Positions 1 through 10,041 of a stretch of 64,000 nucleotides of DNA are shown one piece after another. The stretch lies in contig MSXR01000015.1 of the NCBI GenBank assembly GCA_002083655.1, positions 124,353 to 188,352 of the forward strand. The letters run 5' to 3'. The notes under the pieces are model-generated. The model worked only from the letters and a program-made list of their open reading frames with translations. It made no database searches and had not been told where the DNA came from. The stretch's first letter is position 1; the number at the start of each line of letters is the position of its first letter. The stretch is from Proteobacteria bacterium ST_bin14. GTDB lineage: Bacteria > Pseudomonadota > Alphaproteobacteria > Sphingomonadales > Sphingomonadaceae. Position numbers and translations under genes: made by a program.

Positions 1-63
1 TTCATCGACCGCCGCTTGCGCCATCCCCTTGCGCGGCATCGCTGACCCAGTAGAAGATTTCCA

Positions 64-1347
64 ATGGACAGAATTATCATTCGCGGCGGCAATCGCCTGT
101 CGGGCCGTCTTCCCATTTCAGGGGCCAAGAACGCAGCGTTAACGCTGATGCCCTGCGCGCTGCTGACGGAAGAGCCGCTGACGCTGCGCAACTTGCCGCG
201 CCTCGCCGATGTCGACGGGTTCGGCCATTTGCTCAACCAGCTGGGCGTGTCGACCATGATCGAGGGGTCGCGCCCGGACGAGTTCGGGCGCGTAATGACG
301 CTGAAGGGCGGGCGGCTGACATCAACAATCGCGCCCTATGATATTGTGCGGAAGATGCGCGCTTCTATCCTGGTGCTCGGGCCGCTGGTCGGCCGGGCGG
401 GTGAGGCAACGGTGTCGCTGCCCGGCGGCTGTGCGATCGGGAATCGTCCGATTGACCTCCATCTGAAAGCGCTTGAATCGCTCGGTGCCGAAATCGAACT
501 CGCAGCCGGCTATGTAAAGGCAACCGCACCGGGTGGCCGCTTGCCCGGCGGACGCGTAAGTTTTCCGATCGTTTCGGTTGGTGCGACTGAAAATGCGTTG
601 ATGGCCGCCGTGCTCGCCAAGGGGTCATCGGTGATCGACAACGCCGCGCGCGAGCCCGAGATCGTCGATCTGTGTAACTGCCTGGTGGCAATGGGTGCTT
701 CGATTTCCGGCATCGGCACAGAAACGATCGAGATTGAAGGGCGCGACCGGCTTCACGGCGCAACCTACCGTGTGATGCCTGACCGGATTGAGGCGGGCAG
801 CTATGCCTGTGCGGCGGCGATTACCGGCGGTTCGCTTGATCTTCTGGGTGTGTCCGCTGCTGATATGCGCGCGACGACAGCCGCCTTGGTTGAGGCGGGC
901 GTATCGGTGGAGGAACATGGCGATTTCATGCGGATCACGGCCAGCAATGGGCTGGGCCCGTTGACGCTGTCGACCGCGCCGTTCCCCGGCTTTGCAACGG
1001 ACATGCAGGCGCAGTTTATGGCAATGCTGTGCATGGCCAACGGGGCGAGCGTGCTGACCGAGACGATTTTTGAAAACCGCTATATGCACGTTCCCGAACT
1101 CGCCCGGATGGGCGCGGATATTCAGGTGCGCGGCCGTACAGCGGTAGTGCGCGGCGTCGACAAGCTGATTGGCGCGCCGGTGATGGCGACCGATCTGCGC
1201 GCGTCGATGAGCCTGATCCTGGCGGGCCTGGCCGCAGAGGGTGAGACGCAGGTCCAGCGCGTCTATCACCTCGATCGCGGCTATGAACGGTTGGAGGAAA
1301 AACTCTCGGCTGTGGGTGCCGATATCGAGCGCGTCAGCGACGGCTGA
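64..1347 (+). CDS. murA: UDP-N-acetylglucosamine 1-carboxyvinyltransferase (MurA)
   Basis: This enzyme transfers enolpyruvate from PEP to UDP-GlcNAc, the first committed step of peptidoglycan synthesis in the cytosol. The 427 residues match the usual family length. The active-site loop [11 protein letters not shown] is present with the catalytic cysteine at residue 123. That residue is Cys, not the Asp found in naturally fosfomycin-resistant forms. The N-terminus shows the typical GAKNAAL motif. The ATG at 64 gives the expected N-terminus, although the ribosome site before it is weak. It converges on the PLP enzyme gene, with only 18 bases between the stops. The 63 bases before it show no assignable gene. 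Confidence 0.97.
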   Translation: MDRIIIRGGNRLSGRLPISGAKNAALTLMPCALLTEEPLTLRNLPRLADVDGFGHLLNQLGVSTMIEGSRPDEFGRVMTLKGGRLTSTIAPYDIVRKMRASILVLGPLVGRAGEATVSLPGGCAIGNRPIDLHLKALESLGAEIELAAGYVKATAPGGRLPGGRVSFPIVSVGATENALMAAVLAKGSSVIDNAAREPEIVDLCNCLVAMGASISGIGTETIEIEGRDRLHGATYRVMPDRIEAGSYACAAAITGGSLDLLGVSAADMRATTAALVEAGVSVEEHGDFMRITASNGLGPLTLSTAPFPGFATDMQAQFMAMLCMANGASVLTETIFENRYMHVPELARMGADIQVRGRTAVVRGVDKLIGAPVMATDLRASMSLILAGLAAEGETQVQRVYHLDRGYERLEEKLSAVGADIERVSDG

Positions 1348-1365
1348 CGCGCTCAACAGCCTTGG

Positions 1366-2691
1366 TCAAATTGCCGCCAGCGCCTGATCGAAATCGGCGA
1401 TCAGATCGTCCGCGTCCTCCACGCCAATCGATATGCGCACCAGATTGTCGGTAATGCCCAGCGCCGCCTTGCGGGCTTCGGGGACCGACAAATGCGTCAT
1501 GCCCGCAGGATGGCTCGCCAGCGTCTCTGTGCCGCCCAGCGACACGGCCAGCTTGGCGATCCGCAGCGCATCAAGAAAGGCGAAACTCTCCCGCTCGCCG
1601 CCCTTCAGGAACAACGAAAAGGTACTGCCTGCGCCCATATCGTGACGCTGATAAATATCGGCCTGGCGCTCGTCGCCAGGCGTGGACGCAAGGAAACCGA
1701 GATAACCGACCCGATCTACCTTTGGATGGTCGCGCAAGAACCCGCACACCTTGGCGGCATTTTCGCCCGCGCGCGTCATTCGTAATTCCAGCGTCTCCAG
1801 GCTGCGCAGCAGCATCCACGCGGTGTTGGGATCGGTGATTGTGCCGATCGTGTTGCGCATCAGCCGGATCATATCGATGTGCTTTTTCGAGCCAAGCAGC
1901 GCGCCTGCCACCAGATCGGAATGGCCGCCGACATATTTTGTCAGCGAATAGACGACAATATCTGCCCCGTGCTGCAATGGCTGGAACCAGAGCGGCCCCA
2001 GAAATGTGTTGTCGATCGCGATCGGCGGTTTGTCTGGCGAATCGCCAAACACCGCGTCACGGGCAGCGGCAACGGCCTGTACATCGACCAGCGCGTTGGT
2101 CGGGTTGGCAGGGCTTTCCAGATAGATCAGCGCAACACGCCCCATGGCGTTGGCCTTGGCCATCACGGCATCGATTTCTGCACGCGTCGCGCCGGCTGGA
2201 AAATCGACGAAATGAACGCCAAACCGGCCCAAAATGCGCGCGATCAGCGTTTCTGTGGCGGCATAAAGCGGCCCCGAATGGATAATCGTGTCGCCAGCGC
2301 GCACCATCGACAGGAACAATGTCGCGATGGCGGACATGCCGCTGGAAAAGGTCAGCGCGTCCTCTGCATCTTCCCACACGCCCAGCCGGTCTTCGAGGAT
2401 TTCCTGATTGGGGCCGTTGAAGCGCGAATAGACAAGCCCGTCCGCGCCGCCGGGTCGCTTTCCGGTAACCCCCTCAAAATGGCGCTTGCCTGCTGCGGCA
2501 TTGGGAAAAACAAAGGTGGAGGTGAGGAAAATTGGCGGCTTCAGCGAACCTTCTGAAAGCATGGGATCATAGCCGTGCCCCATCATCAACGTCGACGGTT
2601 TCAACTTTCGCCCGCCGAGCTTGTCGACCTGGGGCTTGGGGTGGCGGCGCGGGGCGGCGCCCGTGAACGCGACTTCGGTTTCGTCGGTCAT
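1366..2691 (-). CDS. Trans-sulfuration PLP enzyme (cystathionine gamma-synthase/beta-lyase family)
   Basis: The protein belongs to the Cys/Met metabolism PLP-dependent family, which makes or cleaves cystathionine, or acts as a methionine gamma-lyase. The PLP lysine lies in VVYSLTKYVGGHSDL, near residue 252, and FSSGMSAIA plus the ESPANPT motif are present. I chose the ATG at 2691 because an AGGAG lies 9 bases upstream; a TTG at 2697 is in frame but too close to it. The length is about 441 residues. Residues 1-40 extend beyond the usual start of the family. Exact substrate specificity cannot be read from the sequence. A 7-bp hairpin lies in the leader at 2743-2760. Confidence 0.88.
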   Translation of the reverse strand: MTDETEVAFTGAAPRRHPKPQVDKLGGRKLKPSTLMMGHGYDPMLSEGSLKPPIFLTSTFVFPNAAAGKRHFEGVTGKRPGGADGLVYSRFNGPNQEILEDRLGVWEDAEDALTFSSGMSAIATLFLSMVRAGDTIIHSGPLYAATETLIARILGRFGVHFVDFPAGATRAEIDAVMAKANAMGRVALIYLESPANPTNALVDVQAVAAARDAVFGDSPDKPPIAIDNTFLGPLWFQPLQHGADIVVYSLTKYVGGHSDLVAGALLGSKKHIDMIRLMRNTIGTITDPNTAWMLLRSLETLELRMTRAGENAAKVCGFLRDHPKVDRVGYLGFLASTPGDERQADIYQRHDMGAGSTFSLFLKGGERESFAFLDALRIAKLAVSLGGTETLASHPAGMTHLSVPEARKAALGITDNLVRISIGVEDADDLIADFDQALAAI

Positions 2692-2742
2692 GCGCAATGG
2701 CTCCTGTGCAGCGGATGGGCGGTTGTTTAGTCTCTACAGTTA

Positions 2743-2760
2743 CTATCGCCGGAGCGATAG
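2743..2760. repeat. Perfect hairpin between pgeF and the PLP enzyme
   Basis: CTATCGC and GCGATAG form a 7-bp perfect stem with the loop CGGA. It follows the pgeF stop and precedes the PLP enzyme start on the minus strand. It could be a weak terminator without a T-run or part of a leader. No known SAM riboswitch was recognised here. Confidence 0.4.
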
Positions 2761-2783
2761 CGCGCTTTACGCCATTTCCTGCG

Positions 2784-3551
2784 CTAATCGACCAACCCGA
2801 TCAGCGAGATTTGCCGCCCATAATCGGGTTCGCCCAAATGCGTGGCGCGGCGATAGCTGAAGAATCGTGCCGGATCGGCATAGGTGTCCAGCCCCAGCAT
2901 TTCGACGGCACCAACGCCCGCATGCGCGATTCGGTGCGCGACATAGGCTTCGAGGTCGAATTGCTGATGGCCCGGCCTTCCCGGCGAAAAGAATCGCTCG
3001 GTCGCCGGATCATCGACGGCGAAGCGCGCGGCGAAATGATCATCCACTTCATAACTGGCGCGCGCGATGCACGGCCCGATGGCGGCGACGATCCGCTCGC
3101 GCTGCGCACCCAGTGAGATCATCGCGTCAACCGTGGCGTCGGTGACCCCGCCAAGCGCGCCTTTCCAACCCGCATGGGCTGCGCCAATCACACCGGCGGC
3201 CTTGTCTGCAAACAGCACCGGTACGCAATCGGCGGTCAGGATGCCAAGCAACAGCCCGGGCCGATCCGTCACGAGCGCGTCTGCGCGCGGGCGTGCCGCG
3301 TCGTCAAACGGCGCGGTGACGATAACCGCTTCGGCTGAGTGAATCTGATACAGCGTTACCAGTGTGCTGCCCGGGGCGACGGCGGCAATTGCCCGGCGCT
3401 GATTCTCGATTAGCTCGGGCGTTGGCGGCTGATCACGCCGCCCCATGTCGAGTGATGCCATCGCGCCGGTGGAAACGCCGCCGCGCCGCCCCAGAAAGCC
3501 ATGCGCTACCCCGTCAAGCGCCTCCGACAGAATGACGTCGACGGGAGTCAC
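2784..3551 (-). CDS. pgeF: Polyphenol oxidase/YfiH family purine nucleoside phosphorylase
   Basis: This is a YfiH/PgeF (laccase-domain) family protein of 255 residues. Characterised members phosphorolyse or deaminate purine nucleosides, and the Bacillus/E. coli members have also been linked to peptidoglycan editing. The family motifs TADCVPVLFAD, AAHAGWKG and AIGPCI carry the metal-binding Cys and His residues. The start is GTG at 3551. It overlaps the GNAT stop by 4 bases (GTGA), so translation is probably coupled. It is the last gene of the lgt-midA-GNAT-pgeF run. Confidence 0.92.
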   Translation of the reverse strand: MTPVDVILSEALDGVAHGFLGRRGGVSTGAMASLDMGRRDQPPTPELIENQRRAIAAVAPGSTLVTLYQIHSAEAVIVTAPFDDAARPRADALVTDRPGLLLGILTADCVPVLFADKAAGVIGAAHAGWKGALGGVTDATVDAMISLGAQRERIVAAIGPCIARASYEVDDHFAARFAVDDPATERFFSPGRPGHQQFDLEAYVAHRIAHAGVGAVEMLGLDTYADPARFFSYRRATHLGEPDYGRQISLIGLVD

Positions 3552-4075
3552 AACACCAGCTGCATGATCAGGTCTCGGTCAATTTGTGTGCCGGTGGGGA
3601 AGGCATAGTCGCCGATATGGGCAAATCCATAGCGTTCGTAGAATCGCTTGGCGCGCAGATTTTCTTCCCACACGGTCAGCACCAAGGCGGCGGCCGAACG
3701 GCGGCGTGCCTCGTCGATCGTCCAATCCATCAGTGCCTGTGCTATGCCCCGCCCGTGCCAATCCGCGGCGATATAGAGCTGGCTGAGTTGCAACGCGCCC
3801 GGCAGTACCGAAGGATCTTCCAACCACACTGGCGACAGTTTGACATAGCCGATGATGGCGTCTTGCGCGCACGCCAGTCTGAAATGATGGGCGGGATCGG
3901 CCAGGCTGCGGATCAGCGCACCTTCGGGCCCATAGGCTTTGTCGAGATAGAGCGCGATATCGCTGGCGGGCGCTGAATGGGCAAAGGTTGCCACCCAAAT
4001 CTGTCGGGCCATGGCGTCAAGCGCGGGGCCGTCTGCCGGCGATGCGTCGCGATAGGTGACTGGTGCGTCGGTCAT
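3548..4075 (-). CDS. GNAT-family N-acetyltransferase
   Basis: This is a 175-residue acetyltransferase of the GNAT fold. The acetyl-CoA loop appears as a Q/R-x-x-G-x-G/A type segment (WHGRGIAQALMDW), followed by a C-terminal RFYERYGFAHIGDY motif typical of the family. The substrate is unknown. The ATG at 4075 is preferred over an upstream in-frame start at 4099 because it forms an ATGA overlap with the stop of the methyltransferase gene. The gene sits between midA and pgeF with 4-base overlaps on both sides, which indicates one transcript. Confidence 0.9.
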   Translation of the reverse strand: MTDAPVTYRDASPADGPALDAMARQIWVATFAHSAPASDIALYLDKAYGPEGALIRSLADPAHHFRLACAQDAIIGYVKLSPVWLEDPSVLPGALQLSQLYIAADWHGRGIAQALMDWTIDEARRRSAAALVLTVWEENLRAKRFYERYGFAHIGDYAFPTGTQIDRDLIMQLVL

Positions 4076-5100
4076 GCAAATCCTGCGGGCTGTGGCCATT
4101 GCGGGGCAGTGGTGGCGAGCGCCTTGAACAGTCGTCCCATCTGATCAGGCGATATCAGCCTGTCACGATCAGCGCTTACCCTGCCCCCCAAAGCGGCCGC
4201 GCGCGCATCAATTCCCAGCGCGACGAGCAGCGCGCCTTGTTCGACTGGCCCGAAAGCGCGCGCACCCGCAGATTGTGCCGCAGCAGCAAGCGTCGCGAAA
4301 TCGACATGCGCCGTCAGGTCATGTTCGCCGGGTTGTTCGAACGGGTTGGCGAACCGGCCCGACCGCATGGCCTGCAACGTGTCGCCGATCGCCGGGCCTT
4401 CATACCCATAGTCGATCGTCAACATCGCCCCGCCCTGCCGCACGACCCGCGCAGATAAGTCGCGCATGATTGACACACTGGCGGGCGATGTTTCGATGAC
4501 TGATCCGGGCGCGGCATCGCGCAAATTTGGCGGCAGGATCGCATCAGGCACCTGGCCGCCTGCAATTGGCAGGAACAGCGTGTCCTGACAGGCGACCAAC
4601 CGTTCGTGCCAGTCGCCAGCGCCGCGGACCATCTGGCGGATCGGCAGCGCATCAAAAAACTCGTTGGCGATGATCAGCAGCGCGTCGTGATCAGGCAAGG
4701 TGGTGGTATCATGATGCCAGATCGCATTTGGAACGCGCGTTGCCTGCGCCGCGCGCAGCATGGGGCTGGTTTCAACGAAGTGCACCGGCGGCGTCAGCCC
4801 GGCCTTGGCCATCACCCGCAGCGCATCGGCGGCCAGCGTACCGCGCCCCGGCCCCAGCTCGACATAAGCGACCGGGGGCTGCCCGGCCCGGTCCCACAGA
4901 TCAGCCAACCAGGCGCCGATCAGCTCGCCGAACATCTGGCTAATCTCGGGTGCGGTCGTGAAATCGCTGCCGAGCGGATCGCGCGTGCCGTAATAATGCG
5001 CATTCGCTGCGGCCATATATTGCGCAAGGGAGATCGGCCCGGCGAGTGTAATCGCGCGGGCCAGCCGGTCGGGCAGCGCGGCTTCGACAACTTCGCTCAT
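4072..5100 (-). CDS. MidA/NDUFAF7-type SAM-dependent methyltransferase
   Basis: This is a class I methyltransferase of the MidA/NDUFAF7 (DUF185) family, about 342 residues. Mitochondrial NDUFAF7 methylates an arginine of complex I. In bacteria the substrate is not settled. The N-terminal part (GPISLAQYMAAANAHYYGTRDPLGSDFTTAPEISQMFGE, abbreviated here) is diagnostic through YYG and FTTAPE. Motif I reads VELGPGRGTL. The ATG at 5100 starts one base after the lgt stop. A TTG at 5127 would overlap lgt and is less likely. It lies directly downstream of lgt, a common alphaproteobacterial arrangement as far as I recall. Confidence 0.9.
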   Translation of the reverse strand: MSEVVEAALPDRLARAITLAGPISLAQYMAAANAHYYGTRDPLGSDFTTAPEISQMFGELIGAWLADLWDRAGQPPVAYVELGPGRGTLAADALRVMAKAGLTPPVHFVETSPMLRAAQATRVPNAIWHHDTTTLPDHDALLIIANEFFDALPIRQMVRGAGDWHERLVACQDTLFLPIAGGQVPDAILPPNLRDAAPGSVIETSPASVSIMRDLSARVVRQGGAMLTIDYGYEGPAIGDTLQAMRSGRFANPFEQPGEHDLTAHVDFATLAAAAQSAGARAFGPVEQGALLVALGIDARAAALGGRVSADRDRLISPDQMGRLFKALATTAPQWPQPAGFA

Positions 5101-5101
5101 C

Positions 5102-5974
5102 TCAGGCGACGCTTTCGGCTCCGGCAACCGGCTCGATACGCTGGCGGCGAGCTTTGGCGGTCGCGATCAGATAGGCACCGCCCAATATCATCGGCACGCA
5201 CAACCATTGGCCCATGTGCAGGCCAGTCACCGCCGCGAATTCGCGCAATTGCTCATCGGGCTCCCGGAAAAATTCAACCGTGAAACGCGCAATCCCGTAG
5301 CCAGCGACAAAAATCCCGACGAGTTTACCAGGATCATAGCGCATCTTGGTGCGCCAGAAACAGAACCACAGGACCGCGAACAGCACCAGGCCCTCCAGCC
5401 CAGCCTCATACAACTGGCTCGGGTGGCGCGCGACATCATCGCCGGTGCGCGGGAAAATGATTGCCCAGGGCGCGTTGCTCGGCTTGCCGTACAGCTCACC
5501 GTTCACAAAATTCGCCAGCCGCCCGAAAAACAGGCCGAAAGGCGTCGCGCAGGCGACATAATCATGCACGCGCAGCCATTGCAGACCTTGGGCGCGGGCA
5601 AACAGGATCAGGCCAACCGATGTGCCAATCACGCCACCGTGGAAAGACATGCCACCGTCCCACAATCGCAAAATCTGCAAGGGGTTCAGCAACATGGCGG
5701 GTTGATAGAACACCACATAGCCTATTCTCCCGCCCAGGATGATCCCCAGTGTGGCGTAGAAAATCAGATCATCGGCATGGCGCCGCGCCATTGGCGATCC
5801 GGGCTGGGCGACCAGTTTCAGCAGATACCACCAGCCAATGACGATCCCCGCGATATAGGCGATCGAATACCATTTCAGGCTGAACCAGCCGATCCGGAAA
5901 ATCGTGTCGTTCAGCCCCAAATCGGTAAACCGGATATGGTCGGCGGCGGTTGTGGCGATGGTAGACAGGATCAA
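5102..5974 (-). CDS. lgt: Prolipoprotein diacylglyceryl transferase
   Basis: Lgt is an inner-membrane enzyme that moves diacylglyceryl from phosphatidylglycerol to the lipobox cysteine of prolipoproteins. The Lgt signature [13 protein letters not shown] and the RHPSQLYEA motif are intact, and several hydrophobic segments are visible. The open frame runs on to 6091, but that would overlap the divergent ligase gene. The best start is TTG at 5974, giving about 290 residues, which is close to the family length. No strong ribosome site settles this choice. It is the first gene of a minus-strand operon with midA, GNAT and pgeF. Confidence 0.93.
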   Translation of the reverse strand: MILSTIATTAADHIRFTDLGLNDTIFRIGWFSLKWYSIAYIAGIVIGWWYLLKLVAQPGSPMARRHADDLIFYATLGIILGGRIGYVVFYQPAMLLNPLQILRLWDGGMSFHGGVIGTSVGLILFARAQGLQWLRVHDYVACATPFGLFFGRLANFVNGELYGKPSNAPWAIIFPRTGDDVARHPSQLYEAGLEGLVLFAVLWFCFWRTKMRYDPGKLVGIFVAGYGIARFTVEFFREPDEQLREFAAVTGLHMGQWLCVPMILGGAYLIATAKARRQRIEPVAGAESVA

Positions 5975-6041
5975 GGCTTTTCCCCAGGCTGCGAAGCTTC
6001 CATAAGGGGGTCTAGCGACAAGACCAATAGGGGAGAGACGA

Positions 6042-7754
6042 ATGCCGAGTGAGCTGGACCGCCGAATTGACAACGGCATTGCCGCACTCACCGCGTTAAA
6101 CGGCCAGATGCCCGTTGTTCCCGTTGAGTTGAAGGGGCTTAGCTATCCTACAATCGCGGTCGCTCCGCCGGCGCTCAGCTATTATTTCGCGCATTTCTCG
6201 ACATTGCATGGCGACAAGACGTTTCTTGTATCGGGCGACGAGCGGCTGACCTTTGCCGAGGTTTATGCCCTTGCCCAGCAAACCGCCCGCGCACTGGTTG
6301 ATGGCTGCGGCGTGAAACCCGGTGACCGGGTGGGCATCGCCATGCGCAACTCGCCGTCATGGATTGCGCTGTACATGGGAATCCTGATGGCAGGCGGCAT
6401 CGCGACCCTGCTGAATGGCTGGTGGCAAACTGCTGAGCTGGCCAGTGCAATCGCCGATGTCGATTGCGCGCTGGTGTTTGCTGATGCGCCCCGCGCCCAA
6501 CGGCTGGAGGAGGCAACCGGGCTTGGCGCACAGGTGATGGCGATCGACGACCGGCTCCCGCTTGCCACCGCGCTTGCCCCCTTGTTCGCGCGCGGCGGCA
6601 GTGAGGCGACCGTGCTGCCCATGCTGCGCGGCGATGATGATGCGACGATTTTGTTCACCAGCGGATCAACCGGCCAGTCCAAGGGAGCGCTATCCGATCA
6701 CCGCGCCGTGACGCAGGCGGTTTTCAACTATCTGGTCAGCGCGTTGATGATGCTTGGTATTTCCAGTGAAGACGGCAATCCGGTGACCACGCAGCACGCC
6801 ACGCTGCTCAACGTGCCGTTGTTCCATGTCACGGCCGAAGTGCCTGTGTTCCTGCAAAGCTTTGCCATGGGGCGTAAGCTGGTGCTGATGCCCAAATGGG
6901 ACGCTGAAGAGGCAATGCGGCTGATCGCGCGTGAGAAAGTAACCTATTTCGTCGGCGTGCCGCTGATGAGCTTTGAGATACTGACGCACCCAAAGCGCCC
7001 CGACTATGACCTGTCGACCGTAACCGATTTTGCCGCTGGCGGTGCGCCCCGCCCGGTCGAACATGTCCGCCGGTTGAATGAAGAAATGGGCGGGGGTGCC
7101 CCTCTGTTAGGCTATGGGCTGACCGAGACGAACGGCATTGGCTGCGGCAACTTCCGGTCCAATTATCTCGCTAAGCCCAACTCTACCGGTCGCGCCTCTG
7201 TCCCATTGGTTGATCTGGCGATTCTGGACGGGGCAGGCAAGCCGGTCGCGCAGGGGCAGCGCGGCGAGGTCGGCATCCGATCGATCTGCAACTTCAAGGA
7301 ATATTGGAACCGGCCCGATGCCACGCGCGATGCCTTTACGCAGGATCGCTATTTCCTGACGGGCGACATCGGGTACCTGGACGAAGATGGCTATCTGTTC
7401 ATCGTGGACCGCAAGAAGGACATCATCATTCGCGGCGGCGAAAACATCTCGTGCCAGGAAGTCGAAGCCGCGCTGTATGAGCACCCCCATGTCGCTGAAG
7501 CCGCCGTGTTTGGCCTGCCCGATGAGCGGCTTGGCGAGGTGCCGGGGGCGGTGGTTCATATCCGCGAGGGCGAAATCGTCGATCCGCAAACCCTGTGCGA
7601 GTTTCTGGCCGCGCGCATCGCCGCGTTCAAAGTGCCGCAGCGGATTTGGATCATGGATGGTCCGCTCCCCCGCCTCGGCACCGAAAAGATCGACAAGGTT
7701 TCACTTCGCGCTGCGTACCGCGCGATCCATGCCAAAGAAACAGCCGCTGCATGA
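6042..7754 (+). CDS. Class I adenylate-forming acyl-CoA ligase
   Basis: This is an AMP-binding (ANL superfamily) enzyme of 570 residues that activates a carboxylic acid, probably a fatty or aromatic acid, to an acyl-CoA. The P-loop [14 protein letters not shown], the YGLTETNG motif and the C-terminal hinge [21 protein letters not shown] are present, as is the lysine segment near the end (LGTEKIDK). The ATG at 6042 has GGGGAGAG just upstream. It is divergent from lgt and 37 bases before the molybdopterin enzyme gene. The substrate is not predictable by eye. Confidence 0.88.
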   Translation: MPSELDRRIDNGIAALTALNGQMPVVPVELKGLSYPTIAVAPPALSYYFAHFSTLHGDKTFLVSGDERLTFAEVYALAQQTARALVDGCGVKPGDRVGIAMRNSPSWIALYMGILMAGGIATLLNGWWQTAELASAIADVDCALVFADAPRAQRLEEATGLGAQVMAIDDRLPLATALAPLFARGGSEATVLPMLRGDDDATILFTSGSTGQSKGALSDHRAVTQAVFNYLVSALMMLGISSEDGNPVTTQHATLLNVPLFHVTAEVPVFLQSFAMGRKLVLMPKWDAEEAMRLIAREKVTYFVGVPLMSFEILTHPKRPDYDLSTVTDFAAGGAPRPVEHVRRLNEEMGGGAPLLGYGLTETNGIGCGNFRSNYLAKPNSTGRASVPLVDLAILDGAGKPVAQGQRGEVGIRSICNFKEYWNRPDATRDAFTQDRYFLTGDIGYLDEDGYLFIVDRKKDIIIRGGENISCQEVEAALYEHPHVAEAAVFGLPDERLGEVPGAVVHIREGEIVDPQTLCEFLAARIAAFKVPQRIWIMDGPLPRLGTEKIDKVSLRAAYRAIHAKETAAA

Positions 7755-7791
7755 TCTGGCGCGCACCGCCCCGTCACGATAGAGCGGGGCG

Positions 7792-10041
7792 ATGGCCAAG
7801 GGTGGGATAAGCGACAAGATCAAGCACGGTGTAACCCGGCGCGGCCTGCTGATTGGCGGCGGCGCGGGGACCGGGCTGCTGATTGCCTGGGCGATCTGGC
7901 CGCGCAAATACCTGCCAAATCTTACCGCTGTGGCAGGCGAGACGATTTTCGGTGCCTGGCTGAAAATTGGTGAAGACGGGCATGTGACGGTGGTGGTGCC
8001 GCAAGCCGAACATGGCCAGGGCGTTTACACCACCATGCCGCAGATCGTGGCGGATGAGCTGGGTGCAGATTGGCGGCGTGTGGGTGTGGAACCTGCCCCG
8101 CTGAACCCGCTTTACGCCAATGATCTGGGCGCGGGCGAGCTGTTCGAGGGCGTGTTTGCCGGGATTCCCGAAGCACTGAAGCGCACCCACGCGACGCGCA
8201 CCGCGCTGGTCTTGACCGCGGGATCAAGCTCGATCCGTAATTTTGAGGGGGACCTCCGCCAAGCGGGTGCTGCGGCTCGGGTGTTGTTGAGCAAGGTGGC
8301 GGCAGGGCGCTGGGGTGTGGACTGGCCGGAGTGCACCACCCAGGCCGGTTTTGTGATTCACGGCAAGAAAAAGCTGGGATTTGGAATCCTCGCGGCTGAT
8401 GCCGCCAGTGAAAGCATCCCCGATCCGCTGCCCCTGCGTCAGGGAGATGCCGGGCGCCTATCAGGTCAGTCGCTGCCGCGCATCGATGTGCCGTCAAAGG
8501 TGGATGGATCGGCCGGGTTTGCCGGCGATGTCCGCTTGCCCGATATGGTGTTCGCCGCGATCCGGCAGGGGCCGGTGGGTGATACGCGCCTCACCAAAAT
8601 CAACCGTCCGGCCGCAAGCAAGATCAGGGGCGTGTTGGAGGTGATTGAGCAACCGCGCTGGGTTGCGGTGGTTGCCAATAACTGGTGGGCGGCCAACCGC
8701 GCGCTGGATGCCCTGCTGCCCACATTCGAAACCAGTGGCGCCATTATCAACACGGACAGCATTAATGCGGCGCTGTCCGCTGCGTTGGCGGGGCCAGGCC
8801 AGCGTATGGCCGCGCAGGGTGATCTGGCGGCGGTGTTCAAGGGCGCGCAGGTGGTAACCGCCGATTATCAGGTCGGGCTAGCCGCGCATGCAGCGCTGGA
8901 AACGATGACCGCGACCGCGCGGTTCGACAAGGGGCGGCTTGAACTTTGGCTGCCAACCCTTGCCCCCGGCCTGGCGCGGGCGGCGGCGGCGGCAGCGATT
9001 GGCATTTCGCCCGATTCGGTCATCGTCCATCCCATGCTGATCGGCGGATCATTCGGCGCCAATCTGGAACATCAGGTCGCCGAACAGGCAGCCGTGATTG
9101 CGCAGCGGATGAAGCGACCGGTGCAGCTTGTCTGGTCGCGCTATGAAGATCTGCTCCACGACCGGTACCGCCCACCTGCGGCGGCGCGGATGACCGCGCG
9201 ACTGGGACCGAACGGGACGATTATGGGCTGGCTCGCCAAGATTGCCGCGCCAAACACCGGACGCGAAATCGCCAATCGGCTGACAGTGAATGACGCCGCC
9301 GTGCACGCGGCGCTGGCGCTTGAGGGGCGGGGCGATCCCTATGCCGTGGCGGGTGCGCTGCCCTTTTATCGCTTCCCGGCCTATGCGGTGGACCACCATC
9401 CGGCGGAAATTGGCGTGCCGACCGGCCATTGGCGGTCAGGCGCGCATAGCTACACCGCGTTTTTCAACGAATGTTTTCTTGATGAACTCGCCCATGTCGC
9501 GGGCACCGAACCGCTGTCGTTCCGGGTATCAATCACCGCTGAACCGCGGCTTGTTCGCTGCCTGTCGACTGTAGCGGCGCTCGGCGGCTGGGAAGGCGGC
9601 GTGCCGGGCAGCGCACAGGGCATCGCCTGCCACAGTTTTCGCGGTAGCCACATCGCGGTGCTGGCAGAGGCGCATTTTGAAGATGGCCAGCGTCCGGTGG
9701 TCGACCGGCTGGTCGCGGCGGTGGATTGCGGTCGGCAAATCAATCCCGATATCGTTCGTCAACAGATTGAAGGCGGTTTGATTTTCGGGATGGCAGGGGC
9801 GTTGGGCGGATCGACCGGGTTTACCGAAAATGTCGCTGACGCGCGCAGCTTTGCCGATCTGCGCCTGCCTCGGCTTGCCGATATTCCTGACATCACGATC
9901 GAAATGATTCGCAGCGAAGCCGAACCGGGTGGCGTGGCTGAACTGGCGGTGCCGCCGGTCGCGCCAGCGATTGCCAATGCACTTCAGGCAAGTGCGGGGT
10001 TTCGTTTGCGGCGGTTGCCGTTTACCGCATCCGCAGCATGA
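7792..10041 (+). CDS. Molybdopterin-binding xanthine-dehydrogenase-family protein (isoquinoline oxidoreductase beta-like)
   Basis: The 749-residue protein resembles the molybdenum-cofactor large subunit of isoquinoline 1-oxidoreductase and related membrane-associated aldehyde dehydrogenases. The N-terminus carries a twin-arginine motif (TRRGLLIGG) with a hydrophobic stretch, so export by Tat is likely. Conserved segments include the EHGQGVYTTMPQIVADEL region, GGSFGANLE and a C-terminal VAAVDCGRQINPD motif. The 2Fe-2S partner subunit normally encoded next to this family is absent on both sides. The stop overlaps hemH by 4 bases (ATGA). Electron acceptor and substrate are unknown. Confidence 0.85.
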   Translation: MAKGGISDKIKHGVTRRGLLIGGGAGTGLLIAWAIWPRKYLPNLTAVAGETIFGAWLKIGEDGHVTVVVPQAEHGQGVYTTMPQIVADELGADWRRVGVEPAPLNPLYANDLGAGELFEGVFAGIPEALKRTHATRTALVLTAGSSSIRNFEGDLRQAGAAARVLLSKVAAGRWGVDWPECTTQAGFVIHGKKKLGFGILAADAASESIPDPLPLRQGDAGRLSGQSLPRIDVPSKVDGSAGFAGDVRLPDMVFAAIRQGPVGDTRLTKINRPAASKIRGVLEVIEQPRWVAVVANNWWAANRALDALLPTFETSGAIINTDSINAALSAALAGPGQRMAAQGDLAAVFKGAQVVTADYQVGLAAHAALETMTATARFDKGRLELWLPTLAPGLARAAAAAAIGISPDSVIVHPMLIGGSFGANLEHQVAEQAAVIAQRMKRPVQLVWSRYEDLLHDRYRPPAAARMTARLGPNGTIMGWLAKIAAPNTGREIANRLTVNDAAVHAALALEGRGDPYAVAGALPFYRFPAYAVDHHPAEIGVPTGHWRSGAHSYTAFFNECFLDELAHVAGTEPLSFRVSITAEPRLVRCLSTVAALGGWEGGVPGSAQGIACHSFRGSHIAVLAEAHFEDGQRPVVDRLVAAVDCGRQINPDIVRQQIEGGLIFGMAGALGGSTGFTENVADARSFADLRLPRLADIPDITIEMIRSEAEPGGVAELAVPPVAPAIANALQASAGFRLRRLPFTASAA

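Noticed and set aside
1..63. Possible end of a gene upstream of murA
   Set aside because: Several frames are open in 63 bases and none can be tied to a protein; too short to call.
625..1356. 243-codon minus-strand frame antisense to murA
   Set aside because: It is a shadow of the high-GC murA codons; murA is certain and the composition is His/Arg-rich, as in typical antisense frames.
2698..2783. Possible SAM riboswitch upstream of the trans-sulfuration enzyme
   Set aside because: Only one simple 7-bp hairpin is present; no SAM-I, SAM-II or SAH riboswitch layout could be matched by eye.
5974..6091. Longer lgt reading frame up to 6091
   Set aside because: It would overlap the divergent ligase start by 50 bases, and the extra residues do not look like an Lgt N-terminus.
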